From Ga0077555 sp031367895 (GTDB taxonomy: Bacteria; Pseudomonadota; Alphaproteobacteria; Rhizobiales; Hyphomicrobiaceae): DNA of 64,000 nt. Numbering within the stretch: the first letter of the stretch is position 1; each line of letters begins with the position of its first letter. The notes under the pieces were generated by a model, which saw nothing but the letters and a program-made list of their open reading frames with translations, ran no database searches and was not told where the DNA came from. The stretch lies in assembly GCA_031367895.1 (NCBI GenBank), contig JANLQP010000093.1, positions 16,702 through 80,701 of the forward strand, written 5' to 3'. The translations under genes were made by a program, and so were the position numbers. Of the stretch, positions 26,239-34,386 are shown one piece after another.

Positions 26239-27717
26239 TCACTTCTGCACGCGCACCGCGGGCAACAGGAACGGATCGAAGCGCGCCTGCGACCCGATCT
26301 TGGTCCCACACGGCGCCGACAGCAGGATGCCGGTCTCGCGCCCGGTCTGGCCGCGCCGCCCGAGCGTTGCGACCTGGTAGCGAACTTCGGCAAAAGCGCC
26401 GTTGCCACATGTCATGCCGGCCGGGTTCTCGCCGCGCGTCTCATAGTCGAGGCCCATCGCGACAACGCCCGATGCCTGCTCATCATGATGCAGGAAGGTG
26501 TAGACCTCGAGCTTGTCGCCAAGACTGCGACCATCATCGCTGGTGCTGAGAAAGCCACGTCCACGGCGCCCGCCGGCTGCAATCTCGCGCGCGGACACGA
26601 GCGTCGATGCCGCCCGCTCCCAGACATGCCCGGCCTTGCCGAAACCGGCCGAATACTCGAAAGCGTGCAGGTCGAGATTGACCGGTGCGCTCCAGATCAC
26701 GGCAACCTTTGAGAGTTTTTCGAGATCCTTGGCGACCACCGGCCGCTGCTCTTGCTGACCGTCGGCAAACGTCACGAGTAACTCGTTCGTTGCCCCCGCA
26801 AAACAGTCGAGCAGAAAATCGAGCCGGCCGGCCCGGTCGAGGCGGCGGACCTGGACGACACCGCCATAGGCGAGTTGCACATCCTGATTGATGCGACACG
26901 CGGACGTGATCTCGACGCGCATCATGCCGCCGTCGCGGGCTTCGGTCGCGATGCGATGGGGACCACAGGGAGCAACTGGCGACGGCGCCGTCGAGATCGC
27001 GGTCGTGGACTGGGCCTCGGACAAAGCTGGCGCTTGGGGTGCTACCGGCTCCGGCGCACTGCCGCCCGCGCTGCGCATGGCCGGCATTTGCAGAGCAACG
27101 ATCTGGCGCGCATCGCGCAACGCAGACGCGGTGGGCCGGTTCGCAGTATCGATGGCGCGCACTGGTGAGGTGGCGGGGCTTCGCTCGGTCAGCGAGCGCC
27201 GGTCGGACAATGCAGGTAGCACAGGCGCGGGCCGATCGCCCGCCCGTGCGCCGGCCGCAAGTGCGGGTGGCGTCGAGCGTGCCGGGGTTTCCGCTGTCGC
27301 TGCCGGAACTGCTGCTGGGATCTCACGCGGATCACGCAGGGAGACCCGCGCTGGACTTGGCGTTGGCGTGGAAGCAGCTTTTGCGGTCTCGATGACCGGA
27401 GCAAGTGCCACCGGCGCGGGCGCTGCAGGCACAACCGCCTCCGGAGCAGCCTCTCTCGCGGCAGGTGTTGTGGCAGGTGCATCGCTGTCAGTTGCTGAAC
27501 TTGGAACTGGCGGCGGCACCGACGCCCCCGCTTCTGCCTGCTGCTCGGGCTCAACGCCAGCAGGGGCGGCGCTTGGCTCGGCCGGGACTGACTCCGCCGA
27601 TGCGGCGTGCTCCGTTTCGTCTCCGAAGCGGACCTTGTAGGCATGCCAGAGTGAGCCGGCCGCAAAGGCCAGCGCAGCTGCGGCCGCGAGATTGATCAGC
27701 GTCCCTGAAGATCGCAT
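26239..27717 (-). CDS. Unrecognised exported/membrane protein with disordered middle and C-terminal beta domain
   Basis: A 492-residue product that I do not assign to a family. It has one N-terminal membrane segment (LINLAAAAALAFAAGSLW), then about 230 residues rich in Ala, Pro, Ser and Thr, likely disordered and spanning the periplasm. A cysteine-containing C-terminal domain of about 220 residues follows. Landmarks there are CGPHRIATEARDGGMMRVEI, a Cys in ITSACRINQD, WSAPVNLDLHAFEYSAG, TCGNGAFAEVRYQ and APCGTKIGSQARFDPF. It starts 4 bases after the SEL1 gene stops and ends 40 bases before the PstS-OmpA gene starts, so the three should be one transcript. Confidence 0.7.
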   Translation of the reverse strand: MRSSGTLINLAAAAALAFAAGSLWHAYKVRFGDETEHAASAESVPAEPSAAPAGVEPEQQAEAGASVPPPVPSSATDSDAPATTPAAREAAPEAVVPAAPAPVALAPVIETAKAASTPTPSPARVSLRDPREIPAAVPAATAETPARSTPPALAAGARAGDRPAPVLPALSDRRSLTERSPATSPVRAIDTANRPTASALRDARQIVALQMPAMRSAGGSAPEPVAPQAPALSEAQSTTAISTAPSPVAPCGPHRIATEARDGGMMRVEITSACRINQDVQLAYGGVVQVRRLDRAGRLDFLLDCFAGATNELLVTFADGQQEQRPVVAKDLEKLSKVAVIWSAPVNLDLHAFEYSAGFGKAGHVWERAASTLVSAREIAAGGRRGRGFLSTSDDGRSLGDKLEVYTFLHHDEQASGVVAMGLDYETRGENPAGMTCGNGAFAEVRYQVATLGRRGQTGRETGILLSAPCGTKIGSQARFDPFLLPAVRVQK

Positions 27718-27721
27718 GTCG

Positions 27722-29065
27722 TCACTGCCTCGCGCGCGCAATGGATTCATCGACGTCCGGGCAGCCGCCGGCCTTCTTGGCCCGCTCATACCAAGGCAGC
27801 GCCTTGGCCCTGTCGCGGGCAACGCCGAGCCCGTTCTCGTGCACCACGCCGAGCAGGCACATGGCGACGGGATCGCCGAGCGCACCCGCCATTTCCCAGA
27901 CGAGACGCGCCTTGGCGTAGTCAGGGGCACGACCTGTCGGCTCGGCATATGCAGAACCGAGATGCGTCAGCGCCCGCAATGTCCGCTCGTCGCCGAGTGC
28001 GCCCTGCAGATAGCGTTTGAGCCAGAACGCGCCTTCCTCGGTGTCACGCGTGCCATCGGGGGCGAGCAGCAGAGTCTGTGCTGTTTCGAGCGTGCGTGTG
28101 CCGGGGACGTCGCGCGCATTCACTCCGCGCGGCGATGTCGGGCCCGATACCAGCGCGTCGAACAGCTGATCGGTCTGGGTTGACGGTGCCACGCTCTCGA
28201 TCGCGGCAACTGAAGCAGCCGGAAACGCCGCCGGAGTGGCGACTGGACCGACGTACATCAGTTGTAGAATGCCCTGCACCAGAACAACTCCGGCGACGAT
28301 TGCAGCGGCAATTCCGCCCGGCGTTGTCGGCATTACGGCTGCGAGATTGGCGGACGCCGCGGTCCGCGGCTTTTTCTCCGCGTTCAGTCGCCCGCCACGT
28401 GCATGCGGATAGAATGTCACGAATTCGGCGCTTTCCCGCTTCTGCGGATTGGGCCCTCCCGAAGCCGGCGCGTTTGTTGAAGCGGCTTCATGCAAGCTCT
28501 CGGACATCGCCGTCTGCTCCTTCCTGATGTTGGATGACTGGCTCCTGGCTGCTAGCGGTCGTTGGATATCGGCACGTGCCCCATCCTCCGTCCGCACCCC
28601 CGCGTTGGCTTGGGGAGCAAACAGGTTTCCGAAACTGCGTCCCGGTGCAGGCCGCTCGGCTGAACGAACCGGTTCCATCCGCTCGTCTCGATGTGGCGAC
28701 CTGGCGACGATGCTGCGCCGTCTGGGACGCGTCATCGGTTGTATGGTCGGCCAGAGGAATTCACCGTGCACGTTCGCATCGGTGAAAATGATCTCGACGG
28801 CCGATCCAGCCGTGAGCAGCGGGTTCTCCGCAATGTCGGGCCCGACGACGATCTCGACGCCCCGGCTCGTAACCTTGGCCGTCGCCGGCAACAATTCGCC
28901 CTCGGGCCAGGCGAACGGCAGATCGGCGTCCTGCTCCAGCGCCGCCGGCCGCAACCGGAACGCGGGACGGCTCGGTACCTCCTTGAGGCCCGCCAGCAGA
29001 ATAACGGCATGGCCGCCTTCCGCGCGCGTCCGATCCTCGAATGCTTCGATCGTTATTCGGCCCAT
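27722..29065 (-). CDS. SEL1-repeat membrane protein with unrecognised N-terminal domain
   Basis: The frame gives 447 residues from the ATG at 29065, which has GGAG eight bases upstream. Residues 1-115 form a beta-rich region of no recognised family (ITIEAFEDRT, VEIVVGPDIAENPLL). A basic disordered stretch follows to about 186, then a membrane segment (GGIAAAIVAGVVLVQGILQL) and a C-terminal SEL1 repeat domain (ALGDPVAMCLLGVVHENGLG, ALPWYERAKKAGG). A second ATG at 28507 with AGGAAGGAG upstream would give a 261-residue protein lacking the N-terminal domain. No stop separates the two parts. SEL1 domains mediate protein contacts. It is first gene of the envelope cluster. Confidence 0.65.
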   Translation of the reverse strand: MGRITIEAFEDRTRAEGGHAVILLAGLKEVPSRPAFRLRPAALEQDADLPFAWPEGELLPATAKVTSRGVEIVVGPDIAENPLLTAGSAVEIIFTDANVHGEFLWPTIQPMTRPRRRSIVARSPHRDERMEPVRSAERPAPGRSFGNLFAPQANAGVRTEDGARADIQRPLAARSQSSNIRKEQTAMSESLHEAASTNAPASGGPNPQKRESAEFVTFYPHARGGRLNAEKKPRTAASANLAAVMPTTPGGIAAAIVAGVVLVQGILQLMYVGPVATPAAFPAASVAAIESVAPSTQTDQLFDALVSGPTSPRGVNARDVPGTRTLETAQTLLLAPDGTRDTEEGAFWLKRYLQGALGDERTLRALTHLGSAYAEPTGRAPDYAKARLVWEMAGALGDPVAMCLLGVVHENGLGVARDRAKALPWYERAKKAGGCPDVDESIARARQ

Positions 29066-29356
29066 CCCGTCATCTCCAAAGTGCCAAAGGCCGGTGAGCG
29101 CCAGAAAGCGTTCAACGAAAAATGTATCGACAAAGATATCAAAGCTGCGTGGCATTCCGGGACTGCAAACCCGGATTAGGGTTACCTCGCAGGTCTCCTG
29201 GCAGAAACTCTGACAATTGCCAAAGATACAACCGGCCGAACGCCTGGGCGGCGACCTATCGATTGCTCCAGGCAGGGAGATCGTGTCCATGGCCGCAATG
29301 CATTTCTTGCTTGGCCGCCGGTATTCCGGCGATGCCTCGTATTCAGGAGCGCCGAC
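29066..29356. promoter_or_regulatory. Divergent region between the SEL1 cluster and the Rid gene
   Basis: About 290 bases between two divergent starts. The part next to 29065 is relatively AT-rich (around 29115-29145) and is the likely promoter zone of the minus-strand cluster. The minus-strand frame remains open across this stretch but has no coding character. No clear operator was seen. Confidence 0.4.
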
Positions 29357-29911
29357 GTGATATTGCAAGTCTTCTACCGGCCGGATGTCATCCGGCCGGG
29401 CCGAAAAGAACCGTGCTCGGTGGTCCACGCCGGCAACACCGAGCGACTCGTCATGTCGGGGATCATCGGGGTCCGGCCCGACGGCATACTCGAGACCGGC
29501 ATGCGCGCACAAATGGAACGCGCTTGGGTCAATCTGATCGAAACCATTGACGCAGCTGGCTTTGACAAACGCCACCTGCTGCGGATCACGGCATTTGCCA
29601 CGGAGCCCGGACGCATCCAGCTCTATCGCGAAATCGCCGACCGCATGCTGGATGGGCATGGCTGTCCGTGTCCCTACCGCCAGGTCCAAGGCTTAGGAAT
29701 GCCGTCAATCCTATTCGAGCTCGAAGCCGAAGCCATAAAGCAAACCGATGAACATCCGCGATCAAACAATACAGATGACCATAATCATGGCGCAGGAATT
29801 GCAGCGGGGATCGCAGCGGGGATCGCAGCGGGGATTGCAGCGGGAGCAGCGGGGATCGCACGGGCCGTTCCTTCGACGCGGGAGAAACAGAATTCCGTGC
29901 CGGCCGAATAA
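29357..29911 (+). CDS. Rid (YjgF/YER057c) family protein with repetitive C-terminal tail
   Basis: A 184-residue protein. Residues 1-125 are a Rid domain, the trimeric fold that hydrolyses reactive enamine/imine intermediates: RLVMSGIIGVRPDG, MRAQMERAWVNLIETIDAAG and HLLRITAFATEPGRIQLYREI. The tail is unusual: four GIAA units plus GAA and GIA encoded by a tandem DNA repeat, then a short charged end. The canonical C-terminal Rid strand with its Arg and Glu (RVEVEA type) is replaced by SILFELEAEAI, so catalytic competence is unsure. The start is a GTG at 29357 with AGGAGC six bases before it. amtB follows 200 bases later. Confidence 0.75.
   Translation: MILQVFYRPDVIRPGRKEPCSVVHAGNTERLVMSGIIGVRPDGILETGMRAQMERAWVNLIETIDAAGFDKRHLLRITAFATEPGRIQLYREIADRMLDGHGCPCPYRQVQGLGMPSILFELEAEAIKQTDEHPRSNNTDDHNHGAGIAAGIAAGIAAGIAAGAAGIARAVPSTREKQNSVPAE
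29795..29860 (+). repeat. 12-bp tandem repeat in the Rid gene tail
   Basis: Units GGAATTGCAGCG, GGGATCGCAGCG (twice) and GGGATTGCAGCG start at 29795, 29807, 29819 and 29831. A 9-base partial unit and a final GGGATCGCA follow. The repeat encodes GIAA units. Unit length is a multiple of three, so slippage would change tail length in frame. Confidence 0.9.
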
Positions 29912-30111
29912 GATGGTCACGGCCAAACAGCCCATCGTTAGGGCTAATGGCAGGATCACCTTCGGCAAATTCACCTGGTGCGGCAGTTTCAGAGAGGAAT
30001 TGCAAAATGCACATTCATGAGATGCAGGACCTGGGATCGGTGAACCAAAGGCTCGCAACCAGCGTGCGCGCTCGCGCTACGGTTCAGGAACGACTGACGG
30101 AGACGTGGACC

Positions 30112-31587
30112 ATGAAGAGTTTAAGCCGTCGCGCCCGTTACACGGCAATCGCAGCAGTTATGCCCCTCGGCATGCTGATGGCGAGCCAGCCTGCGGCCGC
30201 GGCGCAGACCACGATCAGCGCCGGCGACACCGGCTGGATGATGGTTGCCACGATCCTGGTGCTGTTGATGGCGCTGCCGGGCCTTGCGATCTTCTACGGC
30301 GGTCTCGTCCGCACGAAGAACGTGCTGTCGATGCTGATGCAGGTGTTCACCGTCGTCTGCATCGTCTCGATCATCTGGGTGATCTACGGCTACAGCCTGA
30401 CCTACACGACGAGCAATGTGGCGGGCCACATCGGCGGGCTCTCGAAACTCTTCCTGCGCGGCGTGACGATCGACTCGACTGTCGCAACGTTCAGCAACGG
30501 CGTGCACATCCCCGAATACGCGTTCATCGCATTCCAGATGACTTTCGCGTGCATCACGCCGTGCCTGATCGCGGGCGCATTCGCGGAGCGGATGCGGTTT
30601 CCAGCGACGTTGCTCTTCCTGGTGTTATGGGTGACCTTCGTCTACATGCCGCTTGCGCATATGACGTGGTATTGGGCCGGCCCTGACGCGATTGCCGACG
30701 CAGCCCGCGCGGTGCAGCGGGCGCCACTCGGCGAGGCACGTCTCAAGGCCGAATACGCGCTCGCGGCTACGCTGGCGGATGCCGGAATTTTCCGGCAGTG
30801 GGGCGTGCTCGATTTCGCCGGCGGTTTTCCTGTGCACATCAGCGCCGGCATTTCCGGGCTGGTCGGCGCAATCATCCTCGGCAAACGTGCCGGCTACGGC
30901 CGCGACTCGATGGCACCGCACAATCTGGCGCTGACCATGACCGGCGCTGCCCTGCTCTGGGTCGGTTGGCTCGGCTTCAATTCCGGCTCGGCGATGCGTG
31001 CCAATGGCACTGCCGCGCTGTCGCTGGTGAATACGTTCGTTGCGGCGGCCGCAGCAGGAATGTCGTGGCTGGCCGCCGAATGGTACAGCCGCGGCAAGCC
31101 GTCGCCACTCGGCCTGGCGTCCGGCATCCTGGCAGGCCTCGTCGCGATCACGCCGGCTGCGGGATACATCGGCCCGCTCGGTGGCATCGTGCTCGGCTTT
31201 GCATCGGGCGGGCTCTGCTTCTGGTTCAGCACGACCTTCAAAGAAAAATTCCAGTACGACGACTCGCTCGACGTGTTCGGCGTGCACTGTATCGCGGGCA
31301 TTCTCGGCGCGCTCGCCGTAGCTTTCCTCGCCAGTCCGCAATTCGGCGGCACGGGCGTGATCGATTACATGGCACGGCCAGGACAAGGCGTCATCGCGAT
31401 CTACGACATGGTTGCCCAGTTCTGGGCGCAGATGAAAGCCGTACTCGTGACGCTCGCCTGGTCGGCATTCGTCTCGGTGAGGCTCTACAAGCTGGTCGAC
31501 CTGCTCGTCGGCCTGCGGCCGCACGAGGACGAGGAGGACGAGGGCCTCGACGTCGTCGACCACGGCGAGCGTGCCTACAACCACTAG
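30112..31587 (+). CDS. amtB: Ammonium transporter AmtB
   Basis: Inner-membrane ammonium channel, 491 residues. A cleavable signal sequence (ending QPAAAA) precedes the eleven-helix core. Family blocks seen are GDTGWMMVATILVLLMALPG, the FYGGLVRTKN stretch, WYWAGPDAI, LDFAGGFPVHISAG (pore His), PHNLALTMTGAALLWVGWLGFNSGS and DVFGVHCIAGILGAL (second pore His). The loop between WYWAGPD and LDFAGG carries some 35 extra residues compared with E. coli. The C-terminus (RPHEDEEDEGLDVVDHGERAYNH) is the region that normally binds GlnK. No glnK lies next to it, which is unusual. The ATG at 30112 has GGAG upstream. Confidence 0.95.
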   Translation: MKSLSRRARYTAIAAVMPLGMLMASQPAAAAQTTISAGDTGWMMVATILVLLMALPGLAIFYGGLVRTKNVLSMLMQVFTVVCIVSIIWVIYGYSLTYTTSNVAGHIGGLSKLFLRGVTIDSTVATFSNGVHIPEYAFIAFQMTFACITPCLIAGAFAERMRFPATLLFLVLWVTFVYMPLAHMTWYWAGPDAIADAARAVQRAPLGEARLKAEYALAATLADAGIFRQWGVLDFAGGFPVHISAGISGLVGAIILGKRAGYGRDSMAPHNLALTMTGAALLWVGWLGFNSGSAMRANGTAALSLVNTFVAAAAAGMSWLAAEWYSRGKPSPLGLASGILAGLVAITPAAGYIGPLGGIVLGFASGGLCFWFSTTFKEKFQYDDSLDVFGVHCIAGILGALAVAFLASPQFGGTGVIDYMARPGQGVIAIYDMVAQFWAQMKAVLVTLAWSAFVSVRLYKLVDLLVGLRPHEDEEDEGLDVVDHGERAYNH

Positions 31588-31680
31588 CCCTGGCAATCGA
31601 GATCGGCTGACCACGTCCGTGGTCAGCCGCCGACATCACAGTGCGCGCTTTGTAATTTCCGTTTACCGATATCCCAGGCC

Positions 31681-33132
31681 ATGAGCGAAACTCCAAAAGA
31701 CTATCGCACTGCCATTGTCGATGTGTTGCGCAACGTGTTTCTGCCGACCGAAACCGAGCGCCGGCGCTCGGCACGCAACGAGCAGCAACCCGCGCCGAAG
31801 CCGGCAGGGCGCCCGGCAGCAGTCATCGCGCTTGGAGCGTTGCCCGTCGCCATGCTCGGGATCTGGCTGGCCGCCGACCCCGTCGAATCCGATCGGCTGC
31901 GCCTCAAAGTAAAGTTCGAGCGGCCGTCGACGATCCCCTATCCCGCCGACAATATTCCCTCCGCCGCACGTGTCGATCTCGGGCGGCGCCTGTTCAGCGA
32001 GGTGCGGCTCTCGGCGGACAATTCGGTGTCGTGCGCCACCTGCCATAAACCAACGCAGTCGTTTACGGACGGGCAGGCTCTGAGCAAGGGCGTGTCGAAG
32101 ACACCGTTGCGGATGCACACGCCATCGCTCTGGAATCTCGCTTGGGGGCACGCATTCTTCTGGGACGGTCGCACGCAGTCGCTCGAGACCCAGGCCAAGG
32201 CACCGCTCGAGCACCCTGACGAAATGGGCCAGAATGTCGAGATCAGCGTAACCAAGCTCGCCGCCGACCCCGGATACGTCTCCGCATTTGCCACGGCATT
32301 TCCGGAGCAGCAGAAAATCACGCCGGAAAGCATCATCAAGGCACTCGCTGCTTATCAGCGAACGCTGGTCTCGCCGATGACGCGCTTCGACCGTTGGCTC
32401 GACGGCGATACCAAGGCATTGTCGAATTCGGAGAAGCGCGGCTTCCAGACCTTCGTCGGCAAAGGCGGCTGCACGAACTGTCATTCGGGTTGGGCGTTCA
32501 CCGATTACGCGTTCCACGACATCGGCCTCGCCACGAATGCCGACGGGCGCGGCAAGGTGATCAACCGCGCGGCGTTGGATCACGCGTTCAAGACGCCGTC
32601 GCTCCGGGAGCTCACCTGGACCGCGCCCTATATGCACGACGGCTCGATGACAACGCTCGACGAGGTCGTGCGGCACTACGAGAAAGGTGGCGTCAACCGC
32701 GCGGCCCGTTCGCCGGATCTGCCGCGCCGCCTCGAGCTGTCGGACCGCGAACGGCAGGATCTGGTCGCGTTCCTGAAGTCGTTGTCGAGCAACCGGCCGG
32801 CGCACACGCCCGTCGACCTTGCGAGCCCGCGCGGCACGTCCTCAGCTTCGGCCGATACCCGTGTGACGAAAGTCGGCCAGCGGGACAAGAAGTTCCAACC
32901 GACGCAGGTCAGCATCAAGGCCGGCGAGTCGCTGGCGATCATCAACGACGACTCGCAGGCGCACAACGTCTTCATCACCGACCCGCGCTTGAACTTCGAT
33001 TCCGGCTGGCAGGATCCGGGTTCGCAGACCGTCATCCCATTTGGCGATCCTGGCGACTTCGAAGTTTTCTGCGGCATCCATCCGAATATGCGCCTCAAGG
33101 TCGAGGTTGCCCCCAACGTGCGGAGCAATTGA
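31681..33132 (+). CDS. Diheme cytochrome c peroxidase (MauG family) fused to a cupredoxin domain
   Basis: A 483-residue membrane-anchored periplasmic redox protein. One N-terminal membrane segment (about 46-65) is followed by the peroxidase domain. Two c-type heme sites are present, CATCHKP (about 118) and CTNCHSG (about 266). Family blocks are FFWDGRTQSLETQA and APYMHDGSMTTLDEVVRHYE. After residue 400 comes a plastocyanin-like domain: FQPTQVSIKAGESL, the His in QAHNVFITDP, and CGIHPNM, which supplies the Cys, His and Met expected of a type 1 copper site. The Cu domain may pass electrons to the hemes. The gene lies between amtB and an IalB-family gene; no mau genes are present. Confidence 0.87.
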   Translation: MSETPKDYRTAIVDVLRNVFLPTETERRRSARNEQQPAPKPAGRPAAVIALGALPVAMLGIWLAADPVESDRLRLKVKFERPSTIPYPADNIPSAARVDLGRRLFSEVRLSADNSVSCATCHKPTQSFTDGQALSKGVSKTPLRMHTPSLWNLAWGHAFFWDGRTQSLETQAKAPLEHPDEMGQNVEISVTKLAADPGYVSAFATAFPEQQKITPESIIKALAAYQRTLVSPMTRFDRWLDGDTKALSNSEKRGFQTFVGKGGCTNCHSGWAFTDYAFHDIGLATNADGRGKVINRAALDHAFKTPSLRELTWTAPYMHDGSMTTLDEVVRHYEKGGVNRAARSPDLPRRLELSDRERQDLVAFLKSLSSNRPAHTPVDLASPRGTSSASADTRVTKVGQRDKKFQPTQVSIKAGESLAIINDDSQAHNVFITDPRLNFDSGWQDPGSQTVIPFGDPGDFEVFCGIHPNMRLKVEVAPNVRSN

Positions 33133-33172
33133 CCGCCAGAATTGAGGCGTTGGCAAGCAGCAGCCTCGCCGC

Positions 33173-33733
33173 CTAATTCAAGCCGGCCAGCGCCTGCGAA
33201 AATCCCGCCAGCGAGATCGGAATGCCGATGCCGGCCTCCTCCGTCTGGAAGATGATGAACACCGCCGACTTGCCGGTCTTCAACTGCTCGACCAGCTTGT
33301 CCTCGACGACCACCTGCGCGTAACAGGCGAAGTTGTGGCAGCGCAGAAACGGCGCGTTACCGACGTCCTTGTCGTCGATCTTCAGGCCGAGGCCGGGCGG
33401 CAGCAGCACGCCGAGCGGCGCAAACACGCGCAACACGCGGGTGCCATTGGAGAATTTCTGGAAATAAACGGTCAGGCCGACGTTGTTGCGGTCCTCGGCC
33501 GTCACGCTTTGCACCAGCGCACACGATTCGTTCTTGGCGCCGGGCGGAGGCGGCTTGCACACGATCTGCCAATCGCCGTGCTGCGCCTTGACGGTTCCGT
33601 CCTGTGCGTTTGCGGCAAGCGTCAGCCCGACGGTCAGCAGGCAGCCGCCGGCAACCAAGGCCGTCGCCCGCAGCAGCGCACCGACGAGCCGTAGAATGCT
33701 CCCGGACATAATCTCGAAGATCTTCTCGGCCAC
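33173..33733 (-). CDS. Invasion-associated locus B (IalB) family protein
   Basis: A 186-residue exported protein. A signal sequence (ALVAGGCLLTVGLTLAANAQ) leads to the IalB fold with HGDWQIVCKPP, then ESCALVQS and a later Cys pair in RCHNFACYA. IalB homologues are common periplasmic proteins of rhizobia; the name derives from Bartonella and does not imply virulence here. The GTG at 33733 is chosen because GGGAG lies six bases upstream; an ATG at 33709 is the alternative. The gene converges on the peroxidase gene and is divergent from coxB. Confidence 0.85.
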   Translation of the reverse strand: MAEKIFEIMSGSILRLVGALLRATALVAGGCLLTVGLTLAANAQDGTVKAQHGDWQIVCKPPPPGAKNESCALVQSVTAEDRNNVGLTVYFQKFSNGTRVLRVFAPLGVLLPPGLGLKIDDKDVGNAPFLRCHNFACYAQVVVEDKLVEQLKTGKSAVFIIFQTEEAGIGIPISLAGFSQALAGLN

Positions 33734-34386
33734 GTCGGCTCCCTCGATTGCTGATCCACGCCCCGGTCGCTGACCCGCGCAGCCCCTGTTGATCAGGCTC
33801 AACCCTCGCCCCCAGCGATCGGGTAGGAATGGGGCCAAAGTGGGACTTTGCCAAGCGCGGCGACGTGAAACGACCGTGTGGTCGGCTGCCGCCCGGTCGA
33901 TGCCATTGCGCTGAAACCGAACGGCTTTTCGGTGCACAGTCGGGCGGTGTAACGCTACCGCAAAAATGCAAATCCCCCGAAGTCCCCCATGATATCGGTT
34001 GCGTTTCCGTAGCGATATGCCGCAGCACACCTCTCTTGAGCAGACTTTGACGACTGTGCTGTTGTTGCAACGCAGCTTCGAAAGCTCGAGCCGCCTCGTC
34101 TCAAGCGGTATATCCAGCGAATAAATCGCTTGATCTCAATGGCTTGAAGGTCGCGTGCGGCGTCGTCTGCCAGCTCCCGTGCTGGAGGTCGGATGCGAGT
34201 GTGCGCGTTGTTTGAGCAGGCTCAGGAACGCGTCTGACGCAATCGACAATTGCGGCGGACAGTCAGCAGTTCGCCAAGACGACCGGCGGCGAGGCTGTTA
34301 GAAGAACGTCAACGTCAGGGTGCCAGTGCTTCGATCATGGCTGGCACCAATCGAGGACCAAGCGAAAGATGGTTGGGGACTGCTTG
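33734..34386. promoter_or_regulatory. 650-base non-coding region upstream of coxB
   Basis: No convincing gene was found in this stretch, the longest gap in the left half of the window. Short frames (for example 33829-34050) lack family character or ribosome sites. A small hairpin with arms AGCGA/TCGCT around ATAAA lies at 34116-34130, and another with arms CCAGC/GCTGG at 34170-34185. The promoters for coxB and the divergent IalB gene must be here. I could not assign a regulator. Confidence 0.5.

Noticed and set aside
29762..30058. Minus-strand frame with repeated SPLRSPLRSP residues
   Set aside because: It is the antisense reading of the 12-base tandem repeat in the Rid gene tail.
29912..30111. 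Possible sigma-54 promoter before amtB (TGGTGC with a downstream TTTC)
   Set aside because: The -12 element lacks the required GC, and the match is no better than chance. NtrC-type sites were not recognisable either.
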